Source of the DNA: Actinomycetes bacterium
GTDB taxonomy: Bacteria; Actinomycetota; Acidimicrobiia; Acidimicrobiales; Microtrichaceae
DNA length: 20,440 bases
Assembly: GCA_023427825.1 (NCBI GenBank)
Contig: JAEZAI010000111.1
Location: 1 to 20,440 of the forward strand
Direction of reading: 5' to 3'
Both the position numbers and the translations under genes were made by a program. Numbering within the stretch: the first letter of the stretch is position 1; every line of letters begins with the position of its first letter. Of this stretch, positions 14,290 to 19,769 are shown one piece after another. Below the pieces are notes generated by a model that searched no databases, was not told the DNA's origin, and saw only the letters and a program-made list of their open reading frames with translations.

Positions 14290-14589
14290 GTGGGTTCGGA
14301 CGGTTGCAGCGATCAAGTGGGAAGCGGCGACACGCCCACCTCTCCTCGCCGCTTCGCCTACGTCGTCGGACGCTTCACCCTCGCCCTCCTGGCGACCGTG
14401 GCGTTGGCGGCAGGCTGGATGCTCACAATGTTCGATCCGCAGTATGAAGCGTCGCCCGTCGTCGAACGAGCGATCGGCGCGGTCTTCGCAGGGGCGTTTG
14501 GCGTCGTCGTCCTGTCGCCCGTCATCGCGTTCATCAGCGCTGTCATCGCAGGAATGGCTTGGCTCCACGCGGCGAGGGTCGCTCGCTGA
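14290..14589 (+). CDS. Two-helix membrane protein, about 90-99 aa
   Basis: GTG codons at 14290 and 14317 are both possible starts; neither has a clear ribosome-binding site. Two hydrophobic segments are visible: VGRFTLALLATVALAAGWML and a longer IGAVFAGAFGVVVLSPVIAF that continues ISAVIAGMAWL, which might be two short helices. An acidic/polar loop (FDPQYEASPVVER) lies between. The protein ends HAARVAR. The family is not recognised. Boundary motifs lie on both sides (14224 and 14644). Confidence 0.6.
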   Translation: MGSDGCSDQVGSGDTPTSPRRFAYVVGRFTLALLATVALAAGWMLTMFDPQYEASPVVERAIGAVFAGAFGVVVLSPVIAFISAVIAGMAWLHAARVAR

Positions 14590-14643
14590 TCGCGCCGTCT
14601 CACTCGACGCTCGCTCGGTTTGCCGAGGTCACGTGTGCGCGCA

Positions 14644-14697
14644 GCCGGCACTACTGCTCGAGCGCGAACCGGGCGCGCTTGGCAGGAGCGGCGGTAA
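14644..14697. repeat. Cassette-boundary site with long hairpin
   Basis: The exact consensus GCCGGCACTAC (14644-14654) begins an arm continuing TGCTCGAGCGCG. It pairs imperfectly with a right arm containing GCGCGCTTGGCAGGAGCG and GCGGT, across a short loop. Mismatches and single unpaired bases fall at the motif's AC and TA steps. Confidence 0.65.
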
Positions 14698-14707
14698 GAC
14701 TCATGCG

Positions 14708-15130
14708 ATGTCGTTCAACCAGCTGGAGCTGATCCGCTACGACCTCGGCTGGGATGACGAGGGCTTCATCCCTGACGACGAACTTCTCGTGAGGATCGAC
14801 GGGCGCGACCTGTCTGATCTACTCGTCGAACGCAAGATCGACGCAGGCGCAGGCCTCATCCCAACGCACGCAGTTGCTCCGCCGTCGAGGCACTGGCTCG
14901 GAGAGCCGCTGCCGTGGCTGTCCGAGGGCGCGTCTGTCGGCGTGCTCGAAGGCGGGTGTGGCGCGTGGCAATGCTGCGGCGTCAGCGCGCACATCGAAAT
15001 CAGCGACTCCACCGTGACCTGGAAGGTTGACGGGCTCGACCCTTTCACCTTCGACCGCATCGAGTACGAGCGAGCTCTCGCAGGAGTACTACTGCAGACC
15101 CCGAGGGCGCCCGATTGGGACGACGAGTAG
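14708..15130 (+). CDS. Hypothetical protein, paralogue of 9310-9729
   Basis: This encodes 140 residues from the ATG at 14708 (MSFNQLELIRYDLGWDDEG). It shares with the 139-residue product at 9310-9729 the order APPS.H.LG.P, a GGC....CCGV cysteine block (VLEGGCGAWQCCGVSAHI), a strand with V.W, FTFDRIEYERAL and an acidic end (PDWDDE). The two are clearly related but well diverged, so they probably arrived separately rather than by recent duplication. It is soluble, with no known function. The TAG stop is followed by AGCTGCC, a degraded form of the motif's reverse complement, in the same arrangement as its paralogue's stop. Confidence 0.75.
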   Translation: MSFNQLELIRYDLGWDDEGFIPDDELLVRIDGRDLSDLLVERKIDAGAGLIPTHAVAPPSRHWLGEPLPWLSEGASVGVLEGGCGAWQCCGVSAHIEISDSTVTWKVDGLDPFTFDRIEYERALAGVLLQTPRAPDWDDE

Positions 15131-15174
15131 AGCTGCCATCGCTCAGACGACCGCCGTTCGACAACTCCATTGGT

Positions 15175-15699
15175 TTACGGCCAGGGGATCGGCTCGGGCC
15201 ACGTGTCGGGGGACCCACTGCGGGTGATGACGCACCCCCACAGGCTCGCCGGCAGGCTGGTGGGCACTGCAGCGTTGATCCCGTACGGCTGCACGTAGAT
15301 CCCCCTGACCCCACCGGGGCCAAAGCGCGTCTCGTATGCGCCCTGGCACTGCCCGACGATCTCTGACAGGTGCGCCAGCGAGGCGTCGCGGGTCGGAATC
15401 TCCGGCACATCGAGCCAGCTGCTGTAGCCCGCCGGCAGCGCGGTTACCGGGCCGGTCAGCGCCATGAGCGCCTGCGGACGGCCGTTCTCACCGGTGCACG
15501 TCGGCTCTGCGTACGCCGTGATGTGGGTGTCGGTGCCGTAGCCGCCGTCCCAGCGGATCCACTGCCGCCCGCCTTTCTGCGGGATGCAGTCACCGGCTCC
15601 CAGGACGGGCTGCGGAGGTGGGGCGCAGCCCACGACCATGAGCACAGCTGCAATCGCGGCGAGTGCTGCGACGCGACACCTCGACGTGTCCGAACCCAT
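15175..15699 (-). CDS. Predicted lipoprotein, 174 aa
   Basis: The ATG at 15699 follows AAGGGG and opens MGSDTSRCRVAALAAIAAVL with lipobox VVGC, so the protein is exported and lipid-anchored at Cys25; the frame extends to 15789 without reason to use it. The mature part has GDCIPQKGGRQWIRWDGGYG, EPTCTGENG, GQCQGAYETRFGPGGVRGIY and WGCVITRSG. The pattern GDC, TC, GQC(QGA)Y and CV resembles septum-formation/DUF4190-linked small extracellular domains of actinobacteria, in which 'GDC..... V.C..PH...' is followed by 'C..A...Y'. This is only a visual similarity. The cysteines probably form disulfides. Confidence 0.72.
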   Translation of the reverse strand: MGSDTSRCRVAALAAIAAVLMVVGCAPPPQPVLGAGDCIPQKGGRQWIRWDGGYGTDTHITAYAEPTCTGENGRPQALMALTGPVTALPAGYSSWLDVPEIPTRDASLAHLSEIVGQCQGAYETRFGPGGVRGIYVQPYGINAAVPTSLPASLWGCVITRSGSPDTWPEPIPWP

Positions 15700-15981
15700 C
15701 GTCACCCCTTCCGCCGGCTGCGCCTCCTGGCCGGCGGCTCCAGGACCAGACCGTATCGGACCCTTTCCGCGAGCCAGTGCTTGAGCCAACGGGCGGGGCC
15801 GAACTTCGCCCCGTCATGAGCCACTGCCGGGGACACACATGGGCCACTACCTACCGGGTCATGTCGTCGCGCTCGCACCCCCGACCATCGTCCGCTGACG
15901 TCCTCGCAGGGTCCGCTTTGCGGACCTTGCCAGTCTGTGCCGTGTTCTGACCGAGGTTCCTGAGAGCGGCGGCCGGTCGCG

Positions 15982-16611
15982 TCAACGGCGGGGCGCGTAG
16001 TTGAACCACTCGCCCTTGTGCCGCCACGACGTGAGTGCTCGACACACTCGGACACGCCACGGCAGACGAGCGAAGGGCGAGCGAATCCGAACGCCCTCGA
16101 GCTCGTCCACAAGCCGCATGTGTGCGTCGTAGGCCTTGACGGCGGGCATCCGCCGCCCCCGCCAGACCACGACGGCGTAGCCAGTCGGAGAGACGGTTCT
16201 GTAGCGCTCCCGCCAGCGCAGCGTCTCGATGTCGGCGCCGACACGGATCACGACATCGCGGATCGCTGAGCGGCCGCTTCCGCTGGCTCCTCGGCTCCCG
16301 TTCTCGATCTCCCGTGGTGCGATCGTCGATCGATCTGGCGTTCGAGGATCCTCGGTCCCGCTGCCGCCTCCGCCGAGCGGCACCCAGGACCCATCCTGTC
16401 TCTCGAACAGGTAGGTCGTGAGGTGGCCGTTCCGGCGCTTGCCCCGGTCGGCAATGAGGACAGCCGCGATGTCGCCATCCCGGTCGACGGCGAGCACCTT
16501 GTGGCGGCGACGTCGGCTCGGAGGGGCGTCGTCGACGACGCCGTCCTCGACGGCGCGGATGTACTGCGCCTCACGTTCCTCCCACATGCCGGCGAGAGTA
16601 CGGGTAGCCAT
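15982..16611 (-). CDS. Hypothetical protein, 209 aa, divergent from the excisionase/integrase genes
   Basis: The protein starts MATRTLAGMWEEREAQYIRA. An N-terminal helix and a basic patch (PPSRRRRHK) precede a strand-rich segment (VLAVDRDGDIAAVLIADRG, then HLTTYLFERQDGSWVPLGGG). A disordered Gly/Ser/Arg linker follows (about residues 80-118), and then a second strand-rich part (IRDVVIRVGADIETLRWRER, TGYAVVVWRGRRMPAVKAYD) resembling small extracellular or Ig-like sandwich proteins. There is no signal peptide. The family is not recognised. Its start lies inside the cluster of TTGACC/CTGACC repeats (16618-16720) shared with the excisionase gene, so it may be co-regulated with element mobility. 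Confidence 0.65.
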   Translation of the reverse strand: MATRTLAGMWEEREAQYIRAVEDGVVDDAPPSRRRRHKVLAVDRDGDIAAVLIADRGKRRNGHLTTYLFERQDGSWVPLGGGGSGTEDPRTPDRSTIAPREIENGSRGASGSGRSAIRDVVIRVGADIETLRWRERYRTVSPTGYAVVVWRGRRMPAVKAYDAHMRLVDELEGVRIRSPFARLPWRVRVCRALTSWRHKGEWFNYAPRR

Positions 16612-16617
16612 GTCGAT

Positions 16618-16720
16618 CTGACCGCTGACTTCTGCCCGTGGTCAGGTTCGACCACCTTGACCAGCGCCTTGACTGCGACCTTGACCGGAGTCTGACCACC
16701 CGTGGTTCTCCGTCTGACCA
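16618..16720. promoter_or_regulatory. Cluster of TGACC repeats between divergent genes
   Basis: TTGACC/TTGACT occur at 16657, 16669 and 16681, exactly 12 bp apart, with CTGACC at 16618, 16692 and 16714 and the reverse GGTCAG at 16640. The cluster lies between the 209-aa gene and the excisionase gene. Such phased short repeats are typical of cooperative protein-binding sites. They may be operators of the excisionase-like protein or a regulator, and the TTGAC copies could also serve as -35 elements. Confidence 0.5.
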
Positions 16721-16769
16721 CGTCGGAATTGGAGGACCGTCGAGGCCCTCGACGCGCGCTTAGGTGGGC

Positions 16770-16988
16770 ATGGACCAACCATCGCTCTTCGATCCCGAAC
16801 CGATCCTGCTCACGATCCCGGAGGCGGCCCGCCTGCTGTCGATCGGGCGGACGATGGCGTACGAGCTGATCGCCGCCGGCGAGCTCGAGGTGGTGCACAT
16901 CGGCCGAGCCGCTCGCGTCCCGGTGGAGGCGGTCCGGGAGTACGTCGAACGGCGACGGGCAGAGACCGCCGTCGGGACCGACCGGTAG
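16770..16988 (+). CDS. Excisionase-like small DNA-binding protein
   Basis: This encodes 72 residues from the ATG at 16770 (a GTG at 16764 is also in frame). Residues 12-60 (LLTIPEAARLLSIGRTMAYE, LIAAGELEVVHIGRAARVPV) form the winged helix-turn-helix of the MerR-like excisionase/AlpA type: 'T..EAA..L.IGR...Y.LI..G.L..V.IGR..RV'. Such proteins bend attachment-site DNA and turn the integrase towards excision. It ends 11 bp before the integrase start, so the two are almost certainly co-transcribed. Confidence 0.88.
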   Translation: MDQPSLFDPEPILLTIPEAARLLSIGRTMAYELIAAGELEVVHIGRAARVPVEAVREYVERRRAETAVGTDR

Positions 16989-16999
16989 GTTCGCGGCCG

Positions 17000-18259
17000 A
17001 TGGCGTCGATCATTCGCCGCACCACACCAACCGGTGCCGTCCGGTATGAGGTCCGTTGGCGTCCGGCTCCTGGCGTGCCGGAGCGGTCGTGCCGGTTTCC
17101 GACCCGTTCGGAGGCGAAGGCGTTTGCCGCGCAGACCGAGGCGAACCAGAGCCGCGGCGTCACGTTCGATCCGAGCGGTGGACGCATCCATTTCCGCCTC
17201 TACGCCGAGCGCTGGCTGGATGGCCGGACGTTGGCGGACTCCACCCGTGACAACTATGTCGAGTCGCTCGAGCTGCATGTGTACCCGACGTTCGGGCGGA
17301 CGCCGATTGGCAAGATCACACCCGACGAGGTGCGCCGCTGGTACCGCCCTCTGCGCGAACGCGTGCCGTCGAGTGCCGCACGGTCCTACCGGATCATGCG
17401 GGCCGTCTTGGCGACCGCCGTCGAGGACGAGCTGATCCCGCGCAATCCGTGCCGGATCAAGGGCGCCGGTTCGGACCCACACAGCGAGCGGCCCTACGTG
17501 CCGGCCGAGCTGGTCCTGGCCCTGGCCGACGTCGCCCACGAACGCATCCGTCCGATGATCCTCGTCGCCGGCTTCGGTGGGCTCCGCTACGGCGAGCTGC
17601 GCGGCCTGCGGATCCGGCACTACGACCGGCTGCATGGCACGCTGACCGTCGTCGAGGCGATCGACAAGCGCACGCGTCGCAAGGCGCCGAAGACGAACTC
17701 GAGCCAACGAGTGGTCACGCTGCCGAGGTTCGTGCTCGACGCCATCGACGAGCACCTGGCCAACGTGGCCGCCGGGGGAGCGGAGGCGCCGCTCTTCCCG
17801 GGTCTGGCCGGCGGCATCATCAGCGACGGCTGGTTCCAACGCGAGTGGCGGGCCGCTCGCAGCCAACTCGACATGACCGAGGTCCACTTCCACGACCTGC
17901 GCCACGCAGCGGGCACGATGGCCACCCAGCAGGGCGCCACGATGCGCGAGGTCATGGCCCGCCTCGGCCATGCGACGACGTCCGCCGCCATCCGCTACCA
18001 GAAGGCCGCAGCAGACCGCGACCGGGCGATCGCCGACAAGCTCGACGGACTGGTCGAACGCCTCCGGACGACCACGAACGGGACCGGACCGGCCACCGAA
18101 CGCGACCCGGCCGCGGGTTTTTCGCGGGTTTTTCAGAGTCAATACCCAACCGGCCCGAACCCGAAAAGCGAAGAATCCCCTGCAGTTGCAGGGGATTCCA
18201 GCGAGCACCCCCAACGGGATTCGAACCCGTGCCGCCACCTTGAGAGGGTGGTGTCCTAG
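17000..18259 (+). CDS. int: Tyrosine site-specific integrase, frame reads through attR
   Basis: This is a 419-residue protein as integrated. The N-terminal 60 residues are an arm-binding-like domain; a core-binding SAM-like domain spans about 64-155 (TLADSTRDNYVESLELHVYP). The catalytic domain is about 165-345, with Arg196 (GLRYGELRGL), His298 and Arg301 (HDLRH), His324 (LGHATTS) and nucleophile Tyr333 (IRYQK). It would join attP in the circle to the tRNA-Glu site. Normal family members end soon after the tyrosine helix; here about 60 more residues follow, coded by the arm repeat, the 79-bp attachment repeat and antisense tRNA, ending RHLERVVS. In the excised circle the frame would instead end RHLESDPWADFYGW. 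It adjoins the excisionase gene. Confidence 0.95.
   Translation: MASIIRRTTPTGAVRYEVRWRPAPGVPERSCRFPTRSEAKAFAAQTEANQSRGVTFDPSGGRIHFRLYAERWLDGRTLADSTRDNYVESLELHVYPTFGRTPIGKITPDEVRRWYRPLRERVPSSAARSYRIMRAVLATAVEDELIPRNPCRIKGAGSDPHSERPYVPAELVLALADVAHERIRPMILVAGFGGLRYGELRGLRIRHYDRLHGTLTVVEAIDKRTRRKAPKTNSSQRVVTLPRFVLDAIDEHLANVAAGGAEAPLFPGLAGGIISDGWFQREWRAARSQLDMTEVHFHDLRHAAGTMATQQGATMREVMARLGHATTSAAIRYQKAAADRDRAIADKLDGLVERLRTTTNGTGPATERDPAAGFSRVFQSQYPTGPNPKSEESPAVAGDSSEHPQRDSNPCRHLERVVS
18111..18134 (+). repeat. Right arm-type repeat: two tandem 11-mers
   Basis: This is an exact copy of 3626-3649, with CGCGGGTTTTT twice in tandem. It lies 33 bp before the attachment repeat and inside the 3' end of the integrase frame. 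Confidence 0.6.
18168..18246. repeat. attR: right copy of the 79-bp attachment repeat
   Basis: This is identical to 3443-3521. It supplies the 3' half of the tRNA-Glu gene and its downstream hairpin, so the tRNA stays intact after integration. It overlaps the 3' end of the integrase frame on the opposite strand. Confidence 0.95.
18173..18198 (-). terminator. Hairpin downstream of tRNA-Glu
   Basis: A perfect 12-bp stem with a 2-base spacer starts 7 bases after the tRNA 3' end, followed by a short TTCTT in the tRNA direction. It probably ends tRNA transcription and may also limit integrase transcription in the other direction. Confidence 0.6.
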
Positions 18260-18278
18260 GCCGCTAGACGATGGGGGC
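18206..18278 (-). tRNA. tRNA-Glu(CTC), integration target
   Basis: The minus strand folds as a tRNA: acceptor GCCCCCA with TGGGGGT, D-arm region TCGTCTAGCGGCCTAGGAC, anticodon stem CCACC/GGTGG around loop CTCTCAA (anticodon CTC), and T-arm ACGGG-TTCGAAT-CCCGT. CCA is not encoded. The first acceptor pair is G-U and the discriminator is G, as in many tRNA-Glu. The region from the anticodon loop to the 3' end is provided by the element's attachment repeat. Confidence 0.95.
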
Positions 18279-18314
18279 CTATGCCGGCCGGAGCCGGAGA
18301 TCTCGATTCAGATC

Positions 18315-18389
18315 TGGTTCGGGGGGGAGGACTCGAACCCCCAATAACTGGACCAGAACCAGTTGTGTTGCCGATTACACCACCCCCGA
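18315..18389 (-). tRNA. tRNA-Gln(CTG)
   Basis: The minus strand folds with acceptor TCGGGGG/CCCCCGA, anticodon stem ACTGG/CCAGT around loop TTCTGGT (anticodon CTG), T-arm GGGGG-TTCGAGT-CCTCC, discriminator A and an encoded CCA. It lies 36 bp upstream of tRNA-Glu on the same strand and was probably in the same transcript before the island arrived. Confidence 0.93.
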
Positions 18390-18558
18390 AAGGTGGTGCG
18401 CCCGTGAGGGCGCCGGGACACTCTAGCCGAGCGCCGCGAACGCCGCGAATCCATCCGTCGCCCTCGGCCGCACGTCACAGCCGGGTCGGGACCTTCGGCA
18501 GGTCCGCTCCGACGGGTGCGGGAGTACGTTGGGCGCAGACGGACAGAGGAGGTCGACC

Positions 18559-19002
18559 ATGACCGACGCCACGGCATCCGAGTCGGGCCTGGACCTGGAC
18601 TGGTCGGGCCTCGAGGTCCTGTCCTACGACGAGTGCCGGCGCCTGCTGTCCGCCGAGTCGGTCGGCCGCGTCGGCTTCATCCAGGACGGCTCGCCGGTGA
18701 TCCTCCCCGTGAACTACGTGCTCCACGGCGGGACCGTGGTGTTCCGCTCGGGCCGCGGCTCCAAGTTGGAGAGCGCACTGATGAGCCGGCCCGTGTGCGT
18801 GGAGATCGACTCCTGGGACGTCATGGAGCACACGGGCTGGAGCGTGCTCGCCAAGGGCATCGCCGAGCACGTCATCGACAGCGACGAGATCGACCGGCTC
18901 GAGCAGCTGCCCGTCCGACCGTGGACCCGGCCGGACGTCCGGCACGAGTGGATCCGCGTGATGATCGAGGAGCTCAGCGGCCGCCGCATCGTGCGCGACT
19001 GA
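18559..19002 (+). CDS. Pyridoxamine 5'-phosphate oxidase-family (flavin split-barrel) protein
   Basis: The ATG at 18559 follows AGAGGAGG. The 147-residue protein has the small split-barrel pattern of PNPOx-like/NimA-like proteins: LSYDECRRLLSAESVGRVGF, then GSPVILPVNYVLHGGTVVFR with SGRGSKLESAL, where the RSGRGSKL segment is the usual phosphate-binding stretch for flavin, then VCVEIDSWD and GWSVLAKGIAEHV. It is about half the size of true PdxH and lacks the PLP-binding tail, so it is more likely a small flavin- or F420-binding reductase of unknown substrate than a vitamin B6 enzyme. It belongs to the chromosome, not the island. Confidence 0.85.
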   Translation: MTDATASESGLDLDWSGLEVLSYDECRRLLSAESVGRVGFIQDGSPVILPVNYVLHGGTVVFRSGRGSKLESALMSRPVCVEIDSWDVMEHTGWSVLAKGIAEHVIDSDEIDRLEQLPVRPWTRPDVRHEWIRVMIEELSGRRIVRD

Positions 19003-19025
19003 CGATCGGCGGGGGGAGTGGGCGC

Positions 19026-19583
19026 TCAGCGCGTCGGGGCGTCGAGCACGAAGCCCCGACCTCGCGCGGCCCGGATGACCAGGCCGAGGTCCTGACAGCT
19101 GCGACGCAGCCGGTAGACGACGGCGTCGACCGCCCGCTCGCTCGGTGCGCCGGCCGGCCACAGCCGCCGGATCAGCTCGCTGCGACTCACCACCCGCCCC
19201 GGTCGCTCCAACAGCACCTGGGCCACCGTCGCCTCCGACGCGGTCAGCACCGCCGTGCGGTCGCCCCGGTGCAGCACGCGCTGCTCGTCGATCCACGACC
19301 ACTCCTGGGATTGCCGCCGCACCGCCAGCAGCACCCGCTCCGCTCGCAGTCGGAGGTCCGACGGGTCGCACGGGACCCGGACCCAGTCCTCGTCGGCCGC
19401 CAGGTCGGACGGGGGCCGGACGCCGGCCGGCAGCGTCAACAGCCGTGGCACGCCGGCCCGGGCGAGCGCGTCCCGGAGCGTCGACTGCGACGGCCAGTCC
19501 ACCATCTCGATCCCGGGGGGCAGCGCCGCCTCCAGCTCGGGGACCCGCCCCGCTCCCGTGATCTCTCTCGGCACCGCCGCCAT
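19026..19583 (-). CDS. Winged-helix transcriptional regulator (OmpR/PhoB-type DNA-binding domain)
   Basis: This is a 185-residue protein. The C-terminal 90 residues (about 95-183) form an OmpR-type winged helix: VLTASEATVAQVLLERPGRV, VSRSELIRRLWPAG, AVDAVVYRLRRSCQDLGLVI and RAARGRGFVLD, with the usual 'S..EL...W', 'VD..VYRLR' and 'RGRGF.L' blocks. The N-terminal half has no receiver aspartate or phosphorylation site and is only loosely receiver-like, so it is not a classical response regulator. The gene sits next to the ammonium transporter gene on the same strand, upstream in coordinates but downstream in transcription, with a hairpin between them. Confidence 0.82.
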   Translation of the reverse strand: MAAVPREITGAGRVPELEAALPPGIEMVDWPSQSTLRDALARAGVPRLLTLPAGVRPPSDLAADEDWVRVPCDPSDLRLRAERVLLAVRRQSQEWSWIDEQRVLHRGDRTAVLTASEATVAQVLLERPGRVVSRSELIRRLWPAGAPSERAVDAVVYRLRRSCQDLGLVIRAARGRGFVLDAPTR

Positions 19584-19680
19584 GCCATGAAGACTATGAA
19601 GAAAGCATCAAGGAAACATCAGGAGAACTGTTGCGAGTCCGTGAACACCGGCGCACAACGCCGTGCCCCGGACGCGGAAC

Positions 19681-19703
19681 GACCCCGCCGGATCGGCGGG
19701 GTC
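19681..19703. terminator. Hairpin after the ammonium transporter gene
   Basis: GACCCCGCC and GGCGGGGTC form a perfect 9-bp stem with a 5-base loop, 67 bp beyond the transporter stop. This is a likely terminator separating the transporter gene from the regulator gene. Confidence 0.65.
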
Positions 19704-19769
19704 CTCCACCTGCCCGAGCTCCGGGCGACCGTGACCCGGGGCGGGATCACGATCGCCCGGGAGCGATCA

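Larger units (their letters stand above)
3443..18246. mobile_element. Integrative element (genomic island) in tRNA-Glu
   Basis: The boundaries are a perfect 79-bp direct repeat at 3443-3521 and 18168-18246. The right copy is the 3' half of an intact tRNA-Glu gene plus downstream sequence, and the left copy is an orphan fragment of it, as expected from integration at a tRNA 3' end. The excised circle would be 14,725 bp. The element encodes an excisionase-like protein and a tyrosine integrase next to the right end, and about twenty small cargo genes. I see no replication initiator, relaxase, FtsK/TraB-like translocase, capsid or terminase gene. It therefore looks like a non-self-transmissible island or a degenerate plasmid or phage relative that keeps only its integration module. 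Confidence 0.93.

Noticed and set aside
17613..17623. TCCGGCACTAC inside the integrase gene
   Set aside because: It again encodes Arg-His-Tyr within a conserved catalytic domain, so it is a chance match. It shows that the 9-bp core alone can occur by chance, and context was required for the calls.
16760..18238. Long minus-strand open frame opposite the integrase gene
   Set aside because: It is antisense to a well-supported integrase and is explained by high GC content, with no family features.
3443..18246. Canonical integron with intI and GTTRRRY attC sites
   Set aside because: The only recombinase is a phage/ICE-type integrase beside a tRNA attachment site, and no GTTRRRY/RYYYAAC pairs were seen at the junctions. 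The array is called integron-like only by layout.
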